The notes under the pieces were generated by a model, which ran no database searches, was not told the DNA's origin, and saw only the letters and a list, made by a program, of their open reading frames with translations. From Actinomycetota bacterium (GTDB lineage: Bacteria > Actinomycetota > Acidimicrobiia > Acidimicrobiales > JAMCPL01), in assembly GCA_023379675.1 (NCBI GenBank), contig JAMCPL010000027.1, positions 1 to 64,000 on the forward strand: a DNA stretch of 64,000 nucleotides. Direction: 5' to 3'. Of this stretch, positions 1-10,002 are shown piece after piece. Numbering within the stretch: position 1 is the first letter of the stretch; the number at the start of each line of letters is the position of its first letter. Made by a program: the position numbers and the translations under genes.

Positions 1-154
1 GAGCTGCAGCCGAAGAAGGTAGGGTTGCCGGAGAGAAGACCGATATTGCACTTGCAGTAGAGGTTACACCGAGAGCGATGACCGGCACCATGGCCAGAGA
101 CAATGCCAGCATGGAACCGGCGGTCGCAGGAAATTTAAGCCTATGGGAAAACAA
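1..154 (-). CDS. N-terminus of a secreted protein (partial, runs off left edge)
   Basis: I do not recognise the family. On the minus strand a TTG start at 154 follows an AGGAG ribosome binding site about 10 nt upstream. It opens a frame that begins MFSHRLKFPATAGS, continues with a hydrophobic stretch and ends in a signal-peptidase-like site after TSTASA (about residue 36). This is a typical Sec signal peptide, so the product is probably exported. The rest lies outside the window. It is the last member seen of the minus-strand block of exported proteins, lying about 240 nt downstream of the 913-residue surface protein and separated from it by a strong hairpin. The TTG start is inferred from the ribosome binding site; no better start is visible. 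Confidence 0.5.
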   Translation of the reverse strand, partial: MFSHRLKFPATAGSMLALSLAMVPVIALGVTSTASAISVFSPATLPSSAAA

Positions 155-324
155 GCCATCATGACTCCTGGACTTGCCGACCACCCGAAAGACTGTAACC
201 ATTGCGCTTCTCTCTATGCACTCTCTTGCGAATCGCAAGCCGCCACCAATATCATACCGACAACAGTTCCCTTAGCCCCGTCACGAGCGCCGACCCCTAT
301 GGCACAACCATGATTACTGATATA

Positions 325-358
325 ACATATGCCGGCTACTTCGGTAGCCGGCATATGT
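325..358. terminator. Perfect 15-bp hairpin closing a UUCG loop
   Basis: A perfect inverted repeat has 15-bp arms at 325-339 and 344-358 around a four-base TTCG loop closed by C-G on the plus strand, which is an extra-stable tetraloop. On the minus strand the loop reads CGAA. It lies 33 nt beyond the stop of the minus-strand surface protein gene and probably ends that transcript. No long U tract follows on either strand, so it could also be an mRNA-stabilising or processing hairpin. Confidence 0.55.
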
Positions 359-390
359 GAAAGGTACTACCTACCCACTGAACGGTAGGC

Positions 391-3132
391 TCAGGAATAC
401 CACCCGACAACATCTACGATGACATTCGCCCCGCTGGACGCATATACATCCATCTGCCCGGAGGAACTCAGCTTGGATATGACCATGTTGGGCACCACTT
501 GCCCCTTTGACCAGTTGATGTTGGAAGTGGTAGGCTGGCTGCTCCCCGCCGCCCACACTGTGAGATAGCCCGCTCCCGTAGTGTTCACTACAGTGACGTT
601 GGCCACGACAGCAGTTGCGCTGGATGGGACACCACCTATCCCGACAACCTGCACTTTTACCGGGCCCACCGATGGCCCAAGCGCCGTACCAGAGTTGGCG
701 CACTGCCCCGTCACGCCACCGACGACATCCATGATGCCACCTAGCAGCGATGCAGCCCGGGTGTCGCATATTCGTACTGGCGAGCTGGGAGTCATTGTGA
801 GACCCGACGAGGAAAAGTAACCATTTATGTCAACGACCACATTGGTCGGAGTACCAGCCGAGTTGTAAATGTATATCTCACCTCCCGAGCCTACTTCCAC
901 CGCTACGCTGTTGGCCGATGCCCCGCCGGCATGGAAGTTCACGTTTGATGTCATGGGCGGGCTGGTGCTGGACCCAGCGGGCCACGCAGTCAGATATCCA
1001 CCTGACCTAGGCCCTGCAGCGGTAAGGACCATGCTGACAGCACTCACCCCAGACGATGGAATGCTACCTATTCCGGTGACCTTCACTTTGATGTATCCAG
1101 TGGCTGCCGGCGCGGTCTCCGCATTTGCGGTGATATAAGGCTCATCAGCGCAGAACCCTGGCTCCGGGCTTGCAGAGCATCTCGTATCCAATACCCTTAT
1201 AGGAACAGGTAGCGGGGTAAACTTGTTGGTCGCAGTGGTAGAAGGCGGCTCGTAGTAGCCCTCGACATCCACTATTATGTTCACTCCCGCGGAAGATGAC
1301 AATATACTCACATAGCCTGGACTGCCACTACTGTTGTTGCCAAGCGCCACAGTCACCAAGTTGGGAACTGCCTCACCCGGCGCATAGTTCAAACTTGAGG
1401 CTGTAGGTGCATTGGTGCCGGACGGGTAAGCAGTGAGGTAGCCAGAATGTGCACTGCCAGACGCCACCGCGGTAATCGTAAGCACCACTGCCTGTGCGCC
1501 TGAGGGCACAGCATTGGACCCACTACCGGTACCAGCCACCAAGGCCGTGATATGCCCGCCGGCACCCGGTGGCGCGAGCCCAGCATTAGCACTGGGAAGA
1601 TGTTCCGAGGAACAGAAGCTCGGCGCAGGACTTGCAGAGCATCTCGTGTCCACTATGCGGTACGGAGTAACCGGCACGTAAGGCTGGCTCGGCGTGACAT
1701 AGACGAACCCGCTGCCCGCACTGGTGCCGTTCGCCGTGGTAACCGTGACTTTGACGGTTCCGGCGGAACTTGCAGGAGGCACCGTAGCCATAAGTTCGGT
1801 GGAGCTGACCGGGGTCACCTTGCTGGATGCATTAGAGCCGAATTTGACAGCAGTGGCGCCGCTCAGATTTATACCTGTAATAGTTACCGTTCCACCACCG
1901 GTGACCGGTGAGGAGTCTGGAGTGATTGAGGACACCATCGGCGTAATATTCTTCTCGACAGTAAGAGGAGCGCTGGCCTCGAGGCAGGAACTACCTACCG
2001 AACTGGGACAGCTGCTCCCGCCATTGCCGTTGTATATCTTGAACGGATTGGCCTCGAATACATGCACCGTATAGCTGCCTGCTGCGGTAGCGGGGATGGG
2101 AATCGATCCACTCAGCGTGGGGTAGCTTGTCCAGCTGCAGGATACACCATTGCCGGAGGCTGCATTGCAGTTGTACACCGCCTTGGCCACCTTGACAATC
2201 GGGTTGCTCGCTGGATTGTCGTATGTCATGCAGGCGCCCCCCGAGGTCGGGCAGAGCTGTACCACCAGCGGTACCGCCGGGATGTTCAGCCCACCGATAG
2301 CTGCGATGGTTCCACCCGCGAACGGCGCCTGCATCTCTGGAAGTCCCCACCAGTAAGGACAGGCTGTGGATGATGTAGGCGACGAAGGGTTGGTGCAACT
2401 GGTGCTCGATAGGCTCACGCTGGAGCCGGCGGTCACTGTGCTGGAAGCGAGGCTGAGTGTGGGTGCGACCGGAGTGGGCTGGCCCTGGTACTTGAGGAGC
2501 ACCAGTCCCCAGGCGTCCCCTGCACCATCAGCGACCGAGAATGCGCAACCCGGCAGGCCCACATTCGCCTGCAACTGGGTGAGCGGGCACTGGGCGTTGG
2601 GGTCTCCTGCGGCGTTCACTATGGACTTGCTCCCGCCGCCCTTGAACGGGCTGGGCACTGTGTAGCTGAAATCCCAGGTTGGGGTGCAGCTATTGAATGC
2701 TGGGCAGGAGTTGATCGTGGCGGCGTTCACATCCGCCTCGTTCTCCAGCAGGTCCACCTGCGTAGGACTGGTGCTACCAGTGCACTGCTGCCCTCCGCAC
2801 TGCCCTACCATCAGCAAGGGACTCCCCTCTGCTGCAACCAATGCAATTGCATTGCTCGGCACCTTCAGGTTGCTGCATTGCACACTCAGCGACGCTCCCG
2901 CCCTTACGGACACCACGCCTAGCTTCATAGGGGTGATGGTGGACGTGACTCCATTGACACTGCAGTCTTGTGGCGCATAGGTCGCCGCGCTTGCAACCGA
3001 TGCCGTGGCCGCCAAGGTACCCGCAGTTACCGTCGCCAGTAGGCCCAGGCCGGCCAACCAGGCAATAATCACATGCAATGCCTTTCTCACCTGGCTGCCC
3101 ACTGACCTGCTATCCGCAAAGCTGTTTACCAT
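391..3132 (-). CDS. Large secreted surface protein with IPT/TIG domain and three RI.DTR modules
   Basis: Predicted exported protein of 913 residues, probably cell-surface or wall associated. It starts at ATG 3132, preceded by AAGGGG at 6 nt; an in-frame start at 3177 lacks such a site. Residues 1-50 hold a positively charged N-terminus and a hydrophobic segment (HVIIAWLAGLGLLATV) ending in an ASA-type cleavage site. The middle contains an IPT/TIG-like immunoglobulin fold (ITPDSSPVTGGGTVTITG). The C-terminal half is three diverged copies of a roughly 135-residue module that begins RI.DTR, has GYLT.WP.G in the middle and ends VDV.GYY; such modules are common in actinobacterial exported proteins. 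Cysteines occur in pairs. There is no LPXTG sorting motif. The gene follows the lipoprotein gene after a 412-nt gap, so it may have its own promoter. Its ligand is unknown. Confidence 0.85.
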   Translation of the reverse strand: MVNSFADSRSVGSQVRKALHVIIAWLAGLGLLATVTAGTLAATASVASAATYAPQDCSVNGVTSTITPMKLGVVSVRAGASLSVQCSNLKVPSNAIALVAAEGSPLLMVGQCGGQQCTGSTSPTQVDLLENEADVNAATINSCPAFNSCTPTWDFSYTVPSPFKGGGSKSIVNAAGDPNAQCPLTQLQANVGLPGCAFSVADGAGDAWGLVLLKYQGQPTPVAPTLSLASSTVTAGSSVSLSSTSCTNPSSPTSSTACPYWWGLPEMQAPFAGGTIAAIGGLNIPAVPLVVQLCPTSGGACMTYDNPASNPIVKVAKAVYNCNAASGNGVSCSWTSYPTLSGSIPIPATAAGSYTVHVFEANPFKIYNGNGGSSCPSSVGSSCLEASAPLTVEKNITPMVSSITPDSSPVTGGGTVTITGINLSGATAVKFGSNASSKVTPVSSTELMATVPPASSAGTVKVTVTTANGTSAGSGFVYVTPSQPYVPVTPYRIVDTRCSASPAPSFCSSEHLPSANAGLAPPGAGGHITALVAGTGSGSNAVPSGAQAVVLTITAVASGSAHSGYLTAYPSGTNAPTASSLNYAPGEAVPNLVTVALGNNSSGSPGYVSILSSSAGVNIIVDVEGYYEPPSTTATNKFTPLPVPIRVLDTRCSASPEPGFCADEPYITANAETAPAATGYIKVKVTGIGSIPSSGVSAVSMVLTAAGPRSGGYLTAWPAGSSTSPPMTSNVNFHAGGASANSVAVEVGSGGEIYIYNSAGTPTNVVVDINGYFSSSGLTMTPSSPVRICDTRAASLLGGIMDVVGGVTGQCANSGTALGPSVGPVKVQVVGIGGVPSSATAVVANVTVVNTTGAGYLTVWAAGSSQPTTSNINWSKGQVVPNMVISKLSSSGQMDVYASSGANVIVDVVGWYS

Positions 3133-3544
3133 TGTAATCCCCTTCACTCGCTTTCCTGCTCTATGCACTTCATACATACTCCAGCATTCTCGTGCTTGAT
3201 ATTCAATTATGTTACCCCATGATCAGCTACCGGATGCTCTCCTCCGGCAGGCTACAAACAATCATGATCGTATACGGAAGGGTAGTTTAGCATACCAGCG
3301 TCTTGTTGTCAAGTGAATTCCCGTAAATACCCGAGATGATGTGGGAATGTCTCCAGCCGGTCATGCAAGATCACGGATCCACATATGCCTGGATGATGTC
3401 TGTACGGGCATGTGGACACGTACTTGTACTTGCATGTATGTCGTGTGTGTTGCACGCACATCGCCGTTTTCAGATGTAGCCAATCGGGAATCTTGCCGGT
3501 TGTGCTCGCGGTATCCGCGGCATCCACGGTGTCGCCCTCCGGCA
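3133..3544. other. Intergenic region upstream of the surface protein gene
   Basis: No convincing gene was seen in this 412-nt gap. It holds an imperfect hairpin at 3228-3249 (7-bp arms, one G-U pair, 8-nt loop) about 100 nt upstream of the surface protein start, and a G/T/A-rich alternating stretch around 3390-3465. The region probably carries the promoter and 5' leader of the 913-residue gene. I could not place a -35/-10 pair with confidence. Confidence 0.4.
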
Positions 3545-4456
3545 TCATAATGTAGCGTACTGTGATGCAGGCGGGACAGCTACGGGAGGCACCGCTATAC
3601 CGAAGTTGCTGAGCGACACCCTAAGAGTGATGGTCCTTGCCGGTATGCTGCCTCTCGCCTCGGTATCTATGACCGACGACAGCCTGACTGCATGCCCTGA
3701 ACCATCCACCCAGACATGCACTACGACCGCTGCTATACCCCAGGACTCCAACGCGGCAAACAGCGCCCGCGGCACCGATGGTGATATACCCGCCTGGTAC
3801 AGGTTGACCGTAGCCCTGTACTCGGTGGAACCTCCTCCCACCGAAGAGTTCCCCTCACTGGAAACCGTCATGTCGGGTGTTGACAGCACGTACAGAAAGC
3901 CGACTGGGTTGCTGATCAGGCCTGCTGCCTGCTGCGGCTGCAAGCCAGTGAGGCCGGCGACAGCCTTTGGGGTCAGAAGACCGTACTTCCTGCCTACAAG
4001 CATGCCGGCAAGCACCGAACCGCTGTTCGGGAGCACATACAGACTGCCTGCAGCAAACAGCGCCCTGGCGGGACCATTGAGCAATGATGGCGACCCCGCG
4101 GCACTCCCTGTACCGCTGATTGCCAGTTCGAGTGCACCATACTGCCTGGCAAGGTCGAACGGACCCGCAGCGTTGATCGTAAGCAAGGGAAACGGTATGG
4201 TGGTGGATCCGGCCACCGCCGTTACATTGGTGATCGACATCGAGAGTGATATATTAGCGGTGCTCGCCATTGCCTTGGAGACGCTCTGCTGCACCCTGTC
4301 ACGGGATGGGAAGCTCACATACGATACCGAACTGGGCTTCACAGAAGCAGTGCCGGAATTGCCGGAGCCAGCCGATTGCGAGCAGGCGGTCAGGACCACG
4401 GGCACCAAACCCAATACGATCAGCAGGATGTACCTGCGCACACCGTCACGCATCAC
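3545..4456 (-). CDS. Putative lipoprotein of the surface-protein block
   Basis: Predicted lipoprotein of 303 residues. The N-terminus has a charged MMRDGVRR followed by a hydrophobic run ending LTACSQ, a lipobox (L-T-A-C, Cys about residue 25) for Lgt/LspA processing. The mature part is rich in Ser/Ala/Gly and resembles the general LppX/LprG-like shape (residues 60-290, strands with TEYRATVNLY and HAVRLSSVID), but I cannot assign it to that family with certainty. A GTG at 4456 overlaps the stop of the upstream gene as GTGA, and an ATG follows at 4453, so translation is probably coupled. It is the last gene of a three-gene overlapping run (6547 to 3545) of anchored proteins. Confidence 0.75.
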   Translation of the reverse strand: MMRDGVRRYILLIVLGLVPVVLTACSQSAGSGNSGTASVKPSSVSYVSFPSRDRVQQSVSKAMASTANISLSMSITNVTAVAGSTTIPFPLLTINAAGPFDLARQYGALELAISGTGSAAGSPSLLNGPARALFAAGSLYVLPNSGSVLAGMLVGRKYGLLTPKAVAGLTGLQPQQAAGLISNPVGFLYVLSTPDMTVSSEGNSSVGGGSTEYRATVNLYQAGISPSVPRALFAALESWGIAAVVVHVWVDGSGHAVRLSSVIDTEARGSIPARTITLRVSLSNFGIAVPPVAVPPASQYATL

Positions 4457-5577
4457 GAACGCTTCACCCGTCCATGTGCGACAGCACTGCCGCGAGAACC
4501 GGTATGCGCGCCAGTGGCATCTTTCGCTCCTGTATGCGCGCTACCGGCATTTGCCCGGGCGGCTACCTGCGCAAGCGCCCCACCCTCCAGCATCACCAGA
4601 TGCACCATCAGGGATGCGGGGAATGGCTGCCCGGAGCCGGCCAGGAAGAGGCTCACCGTAAAACGCCCGTCAAACAGCATAATCATTGTGGCGTAATACT
4701 GCATTGTGAACAATGAACCTTCCGAGAACGCCATGACGTACTGGTAAGATACGCCGGATACCCCCGAAGCCAGGGGTGGTAGGGGGACCTGCTGGACACT
4801 CGTTACCTTCACGCCGATGGGAAGCGTGATATTACGTACACTTGTACTTGTACTTGCCGCGCCGGGCTGGGATCCCGCCGTCCCGGAGGAGGTCGCCGGT
4901 TCGCGTCCGGCTTCAGGCGATGCCGACATGGCGGATGCCAGCAACCCTGCGGAACAGCCACCATAGCGGGCGGAACGGAGAAGTTCCGTCTCCCGCACGG
5001 ACGTACGCGAACTGGCCTGCACGCTGGCCACCGAACTGGCCTGCGCATACCCTTGACCCGGCGGCGCCACGAAGTTCGGCGATGTATGGTAGCCGATCAG
5101 CCCACCAAGCCCACCGATCATGCCGGTGGCGCCTACCGTAGCAGCCAGCGACTGTGGCATGTGCATGCAGGAGACAAACGCTTTGACCGGCCCGGACCTG
5201 CTGCCACCGGCAAGCAGCTTCCCTACCGGTATCTCCGGGTTTGCGGTTACGGTCTTCCAGGAGGGTGGGAAATCTGAACTGCGCAACGACAGGGCCTCTT
5301 CATCTGCAACGAAACTTGCCGCCCCCATGGTCAGATGGTAACCAGCCTTTTCCCCCTGCCCTTTTCCCTGTACGAGGGTTACGGCCTTGCCGTTACCCGT
5401 TGGCCCCGCGAGCACCCCGGCAGCAATGGCCGCTGCGATCAGGACAACAGCCCCGGCGGCCACCACCTCTGGCTTGTGGTGCTCTACAGCCCTGGCGAGC
5501 CTCCGCAGGAATGTCTCGCGGTGAAGTGGCCCTACCGACAGGAGTTCCGGCTGTTCCTCCTGCTGTCGTTCATCCAC
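4453..5577 (-). CDS. Single-pass membrane protein, unknown function
   Basis: Predicted 374-residue membrane-anchored protein. A cytoplasmic N-terminus of about 35 residues is followed by one membrane helix (VVAAGAVVLIAAAIAAGVLA) and a long extracytoplasmic domain with a low-complexity Ser/Ala/Gly stretch near the middle and a variable Ala/Thr/Gly-rich C-terminus. The frame is open further upstream (to 5676), but that part would overlap the preceding gene by over 100 nt and is basic and Cys/Arg-rich; GTG 5577, overlapping the upstream stop by 8 nt, is the preferred start. Its architecture parallels the upstream 325-residue protein (short cytoplasmic tail, one helix, large exterior domain), so the two may act together. 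No enzymatic motif was recognised. Confidence 0.7.
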   Translation of the reverse strand: MDERQQEEQPELLSVGPLHRETFLRRLARAVEHHKPEVVAAGAVVLIAAAIAAGVLAGPTGNGKAVTLVQGKGQGEKAGYHLTMGAASFVADEEALSLRSSDFPPSWKTVTANPEIPVGKLLAGGSRSGPVKAFVSCMHMPQSLAATVGATGMIGGLGGLIGYHTSPNFVAPPGQGYAQASSVASVQASSRTSVRETELLRSARYGGCSAGLLASAMSASPEAGREPATSSGTAGSQPGAASTSTSVRNITLPIGVKVTSVQQVPLPPLASGVSGVSYQYVMAFSEGSLFTMQYYATMIMLFDGRFTVSLFLAGSGQPFPASLMVHLVMLEGGALAQVAARANAGSAHTGAKDATGAHTGSRGSAVAHGRVKRS

Positions 5578-6547
5578 CGCTCGATGATCCGGTTGCCGGC
5601 AGCGGCGGCAGATTCGAGGAACTCGGCGGAGTAAGCGCACTCTGGGAGAGCGGCTTGCTGGGCAGGGTAAACGCACCCGCTGGTATCGACGTGCTGTAAC
5701 TTGTAAGCTCTATCGCACCCTGACCGCTGGAGCCCGTGACATAGCCGACGACGTCTTGCGCAGTAAAGCAGATGGATACAGTTGCCGAGACCATATTCAC
5801 GCAGTGCAACTGCATGCCAAGCATATTCCTGGTACCCTCGGTAAACATACTAACCGATGCAGCCTTATACTTGCTGACCTGGCTAGCAATGCGACTGACC
5901 GCTGCCTGCACGCCTTCCACGAACGTGCTGGCCGGTGAAATGGAACTTGAGGGAAATGCCTGGGTGGACTTGATGCACACCGTCTTACCGGCTGGCAGGG
6001 ATGAGAATCCACCGGCACCGGCACCGGCAGAATGCTCGAAGCACTCGTAGCTCCCGCTGCTGAGATTATATCCGGTTATGCTGATACCCTGGGAAGTCAC
6101 ACTCAGCTTGCTATTAGGAGGATCCTGCACCACAGTAAAACTGGTGCTAATCTGGTTGCCCTTGGTAACCTGGTACGTCGCAGTGTATACCGCCTTACTG
6201 CTCGCCACCACAGCATCCTGGATGAGCGCATGGGCAGTTGCCGCCGATATGGCGCTCTGCCCCGCAGGAACAGCTATATGGACCGCTTTCTGGTTGCTCC
6301 CTCCGGCCGGTTTAGACGTGGAAGTCGTGGTGCTGGAAGTCCCTTTCCCTGGTGATCTGGAGTTGGCCTGCAACGCAACCTTCTTCACCGGCACTCCCGA
6401 CCCGCCGGGCAGCACCAGGAACAGCACTCCCGCCACCAGCACTGCGGCCATGACCGCACTTGCCAGGGCCCATACCCACCGTGAACCACCATTCCTGCGA
6501 TCAGCCCCTCCTTCCTGCACAGGATTTACATTCTCCGTATCTGCCAT
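5570..6547 (-). CDS. Single-pass membrane protein with secreted domain, unknown function
   Basis: Predicted 325-residue protein: cytoplasmic tail of about 22 residues, one membrane helix (VWALASAVMAAVLVAGVLFL), a Ser/Thr/Lys-rich linker at about 45-85, and an extracytoplasmic domain at about 95-300 of alternating strands that may fold like lipoprotein-type carriers. The final 30 residues are Pro/Ser/Leu-rich. The start at 6547 is supported by AAGGAG 9 nt upstream. It is first in an overlapping three-gene run with the genes ending at 4453 and 3545. Two cysteines (contexts SYECFEHS and KTVCIKS) may form a disulfide. The exact function is unknown; its position behind pilin-like genes suggests an envelope role. 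Confidence 0.75.
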   Translation of the reverse strand: MADTENVNPVQEGGADRRNGGSRWVWALASAVMAAVLVAGVLFLVLPGGSGVPVKKVALQANSRSPGKGTSSTTTSTSKPAGGSNQKAVHIAVPAGQSAISAATAHALIQDAVVASSKAVYTATYQVTKGNQISTSFTVVQDPPNSKLSVTSQGISITGYNLSSGSYECFEHSAGAGAGGFSSLPAGKTVCIKSTQAFPSSSISPASTFVEGVQAAVSRIASQVSKYKAASVSMFTEGTRNMLGMQLHCVNMVSATVSICFTAQDVVGYVTGSSGQGAIELTSYSTSIPAGAFTLPSKPLSQSALTPPSSSNLPPLPATGSSSGG

Positions 6548-6714
6548 GTGTTCACTCTCCTTGCCTTAACCCGTACCCATAACCTTACCTGCGGACCATG
6601 CCTTACATTACTCACTGCCACCAGGCCTACCAATTGCCGTCCATCGTGATGTGTTGGCAATCGCCACTCCACCACCTACCGCCGTCCACCCGGACCCCAT
6701 CGCTCACTCCCCGG

Positions 6715-9700
6715 TCACCCGCCTGCTCCGGTCAATGCCTGCTCAGCCGAACTGTTGACCACGCCCGTACTGACCGGCTGCCAAGTCAGGGCACTTGCCG
6801 CCGCCGGTGAAGCCGCTCCGTAGAAGTGGGGCGGGCTCTCCAGTATCTGCCTTGGATCGAAGGAGAGGCTCCAGTAGTATCCGGAATTGGACAGGCAATT
6901 CATGAACGGCAGGGTGCTCCCTGTGGTATTGAACAGGTTGCCGAGCGACTGGCACTCACCTGTCCATCTCCCACCGAAGTACTCGGTAACGGATCCATTC
7001 ACATAGAGCCGACCCATGGAATACCCTGCCTGCGAGTTGTTCACCTTGAACATACCGCAGTTCAGGTTCCAGGAGGGACATACCGACGACGTACCCGACA
7101 GGAAGGAGTTCTGCACCGCGTTGTACGCGGGGTAAGCTCCGTTCGGCAACTGCTTGCCAGCCGCCAGTATGATCGCATTCACCACTGCCTGCTGGCCGAC
7201 GTATCCCTCACCATAGAATGCAGGGAAATTGGTATCGGGTTGGAAGTAGTCGATGAATTGATCCACCGGCCAACTCGGCGAGCTGGGACCACCGCACCAG
7301 CTCCCGTTCATCACCCAGTCCCAAGCAGCGTCAACCATCCCGTCCACGCCTTGCCCCACGGGAATGCACCAATTGTCGCCGTCACCGTCGTGCAACACCG
7401 ACCCCCAGTTCGTCGATCCGTCATTGAACTGCGGGTTGTCCGACTCTCCAACCCATTCGTAGATAGCCCAGCTCTCGTCCGCTATAAGTGTAGATACAGT
7501 GCACCAGTTCACGCTAGCGCTGCCCCAGCTATTAAAATTCAAACTGCAAGGAATAGAAAAGTATATATATTTATTGCATTCGCCGCAAACACCAAAAACC
7601 GCACTATAGGCCGCATCTTGAAGTCCATCCAAGACATCCTGGATTAGATCGGCGGGATTTTCGAATGAGAACCACGCAGCTTCCCCGGGATCCGGAGCCA
7701 GTACATTAGGATTGGTGGTGTCGTCGTCTGCTGGATTTGCAGCAGTTCCATAATTACTGCACGCGTTGAGCCCGGAACTGGGACAGTCAGTATCGTTCCT
7801 CCCGACCAAGTAGAGAAGGAATAGATCACCAGCAATGACCAGATAAGAGCATATGACAACAATCGGTGCAGCGAAAGGGATGCCTATCCCAACCAGTGAT
7901 GCCGCTGCTGCAACAATGCTCAGAATATTACAGACGTCACTGATGTAACCGAGCACTGTAGTAAATGTGTTGACATTCAAATCCTGCGGGTGGTTGATCT
8001 CCACGTTGCCCTGAGCGGTAAGCCCGAGAAGGCTGTTGCAGAGCTGCCCCGCCACGGCGCTGCTTCCAGTACCAGGGCAATTCGGACCGCCGTAGTAGAT
8101 GCTGTTGGTGATGATCACATCGTTCTGTGCCGCAACCGTCAACCGCCCGTTCAATGTGCCCTGAATGATAGCATTGCCATTGGAGCAGTTCTGGTTCTGG
8201 ATCGGATTGGCCTGACTCGTGCCATAGCCAGAATTGAGTGCGGTGAATGGATAACTGGGAAAGTTCTTGCAGGTATGGTGCGTGTACTCGTTGGCCACGT
8301 AGACCACCCCGTCCGCAGGAAGCGCGGCTGTACCCCCGTTCGACGGGCACCCGTTGTTGTAGGTGCTGTTGATACCGATGGTGTCCGGATTCCACACGGT
8401 CATCGTGCCGTTGGCATTCAGTATGATGACCGCCTGACCCTGGTAGAGGCATCCGCCCGGTGACTCAGGGACCGTGATACCACCAGGCTCGATGTAATGT
8501 CCACCCTGGGAGGCTATGGACTCGAGATTCGGATTTGGCTGCGGCAACTGCTCCAGCTTGCCCCCAAGTGTAACCGACGATCCGGGAGTCAATGTCGGCC
8601 CTGCAGAAGGACATGACGGATACCCGGTCAGCAGGGCCAATGTACTGCCAAGGCCGCCCGGAATTCCAGGTATAGGACCCTGGCTCACCCCACCTCCGCC
8701 CTGCGAAACCGGAGCGCCCGCGACGATATTACCATTGATCACGGGAGACACTGGTGAAAGGTTCCCCGTTGCAAAGTAGAATACCGTCGCCAGTGCGGCA
8801 TCTATGGCGAGACTGCCCCAATTGCTGCCAAAGGCGTTCAAACCGAGTTGCACCCAGTTGATGAGGTGATTGGGCGGGAACCCGCAGTAGTACAGGCCGT
8901 CATTGGACCTGACATTTCCATTGATCGTGTCCTGGTACTGCCGAAAATACTGTCCAATAGAAAAAGTCGACGGTACAATCGGGTTCGGCAGCCCACCATT
9001 CCACGACCATCCTGCCTGAAGCGTATTCACCGGGCAGCCGGGGAATGGACCGGAGAAGGTGATGGTTGTACCCGGCAATGAAAACTGCTGGCCGGCATAA
9101 CGGACACACACCATATCTACCACTTCCTGGATGAATTGCGGAGTCAGCGCCAACCCGCCGGGCAAGGCATTCTGGATATTTGGATCGAAGAACTCGACCA
9201 GATGTATCAGCACCGGTACATCGGTCTGCAGTGTGGAACGCGTCGGATTGGTAGCATTGAAATTGGTGTTGAGCGCGTAGTCCAGAGCGGGTCTCGAGAA
9301 TACTGAACTCACCGCCTTGTAGGAACGTACCTGCCCCTTCGATCCGGCCTCACCAGTAACCGTAACCTTGATACTGGCGGTGTTGAGAGTAAGGGTACCA
9401 ATGGCAACCGACACGGTATAGTGCTCGCATGCCGGGGCAGAGGTGCCTTTCACCGGTTGCCAATTGATTATCCTCACATTCGGGATAACCTGCGTGTAGG
9501 GTCCAGTGCAGCTGAATGGCGTGGCGCTCTCGCTCGGACCGGAATACTGGCCGCTCACCGCGTAATTGAACTCGCTGTACACACCCATCGGCTCCGAACC
9601 GCCGGCCCCATAGTGGGTATCCTCGTTGTACTGCGCAAAGCTGATGTTCTGATCGAGCTGGTTGCGGTAGTTCGACATCCCGGCATTGGCGGCATCCCAC

Positions 9701-10002
9701 GCAAGCCGGCTGTTCACATTGGTGGTCACTACCGGCAACGAACCCGAGTTTGCCGAGTACAGTATCAGCGGCAGCAGCATCAGTAGCATCAGCACGACGA
9801 TGATCATGATCATCGCCTGCCCGGCAACGCTCTGCGGGCGCACGCCAAGCAGTTTCACTGCACCACCCTTATGCCCGCCATGCCTGGCGCCACTGCGCCG
9901 TTCCCAGTCTGCCCATCTTGCACTGCGTACTCTCTCGACCGAACCTAATGGGTCAGATGCGCCCCGACGATCGCCTGAATCCCTACTTTTACCGAATATC
10001 AT
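6715..10002 (-). CDS. Large PilX-like membrane-anchored pilus-associated protein
   Basis: Predicted 1095-residue protein. The start is ATG 10002, six nt behind AAGGAG; the open frame upstream to 10059 lacks a ribosome binding site. A basic cytoplasmic segment of about 60 residues precedes one very hydrophobic helix (AMIMIIVVLMLLMLLPLILY), followed by SANSGSLPVV and an amphipathic stretch with ANAGMSNYRNQLD. This matches the layout of PilX/minor pilin-like proteins whose N-terminal helix docks into the pilus core. The remaining ~1000 residues are extracytoplasmic, rich in Gly, Asn, Pro and Cys, with a second hydrophobic stretch near residues 690-750 (IVAAAASLVGIGIPFAAP). It sits directly after the prepilin gene ending at 10160, so it is likely part of the same pilus or tip complex. 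Confidence 0.75.
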   Translation of the reverse strand: MIFGKSRDSGDRRGASDPLGSVERVRSARWADWERRSGARHGGHKGGAVKLLGVRPQSVAGQAMIMIIVVLMLLMLLPLILYSANSGSLPVVTTNVNSRLAWDAANAGMSNYRNQLDQNISFAQYNEDTHYGAGGSEPMGVYSEFNYAVSGQYSGPSESATPFSCTGPYTQVIPNVRIINWQPVKGTSAPACEHYTVSVAIGTLTLNTASIKVTVTGEAGSKGQVRSYKAVSSVFSRPALDYALNTNFNATNPTRSTLQTDVPVLIHLVEFFDPNIQNALPGGLALTPQFIQEVVDMVCVRYAGQQFSLPGTTITFSGPFPGCPVNTLQAGWSWNGGLPNPIVPSTFSIGQYFRQYQDTINGNVRSNDGLYYCGFPPNHLINWVQLGLNAFGSNWGSLAIDAALATVFYFATGNLSPVSPVINGNIVAGAPVSQGGGGVSQGPIPGIPGGLGSTLALLTGYPSCPSAGPTLTPGSSVTLGGKLEQLPQPNPNLESIASQGGHYIEPGGITVPESPGGCLYQGQAVIILNANGTMTVWNPDTIGINSTYNNGCPSNGGTAALPADGVVYVANEYTHHTCKNFPSYPFTALNSGYGTSQANPIQNQNCSNGNAIIQGTLNGRLTVAAQNDVIITNSIYYGGPNCPGTGSSAVAGQLCNSLLGLTAQGNVEINHPQDLNVNTFTTVLGYISDVCNILSIVAAAASLVGIGIPFAAPIVVICSYLVIAGDLFLLYLVGRNDTDCPSSGLNACSNYGTAANPADDDTTNPNVLAPDPGEAAWFSFENPADLIQDVLDGLQDAAYSAVFGVCGECNKYIYFSIPCSLNFNSWGSASVNWCTVSTLIADESWAIYEWVGESDNPQFNDGSTNWGSVLHDGDGDNWCIPVGQGVDGMVDAAWDWVMNGSWCGGPSSPSWPVDQFIDYFQPDTNFPAFYGEGYVGQQAVVNAIILAAGKQLPNGAYPAYNAVQNSFLSGTSSVCPSWNLNCGMFKVNNSQAGYSMGRLYVNGSVTEYFGGRWTGECQSLGNLFNTTGSTLPFMNCLSNSGYYWSLSFDPRQILESPPHFYGAASPAAASALTWQPVSTGVVNSSAEQALTGAGG

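Noticed and set aside
3133-3300. Riboswitch upstream of the surface protein gene
   Set aside because: Only a short hairpin (3228-3249) is visible, with no conserved motif of a known class such as GEMM or cobalamin.
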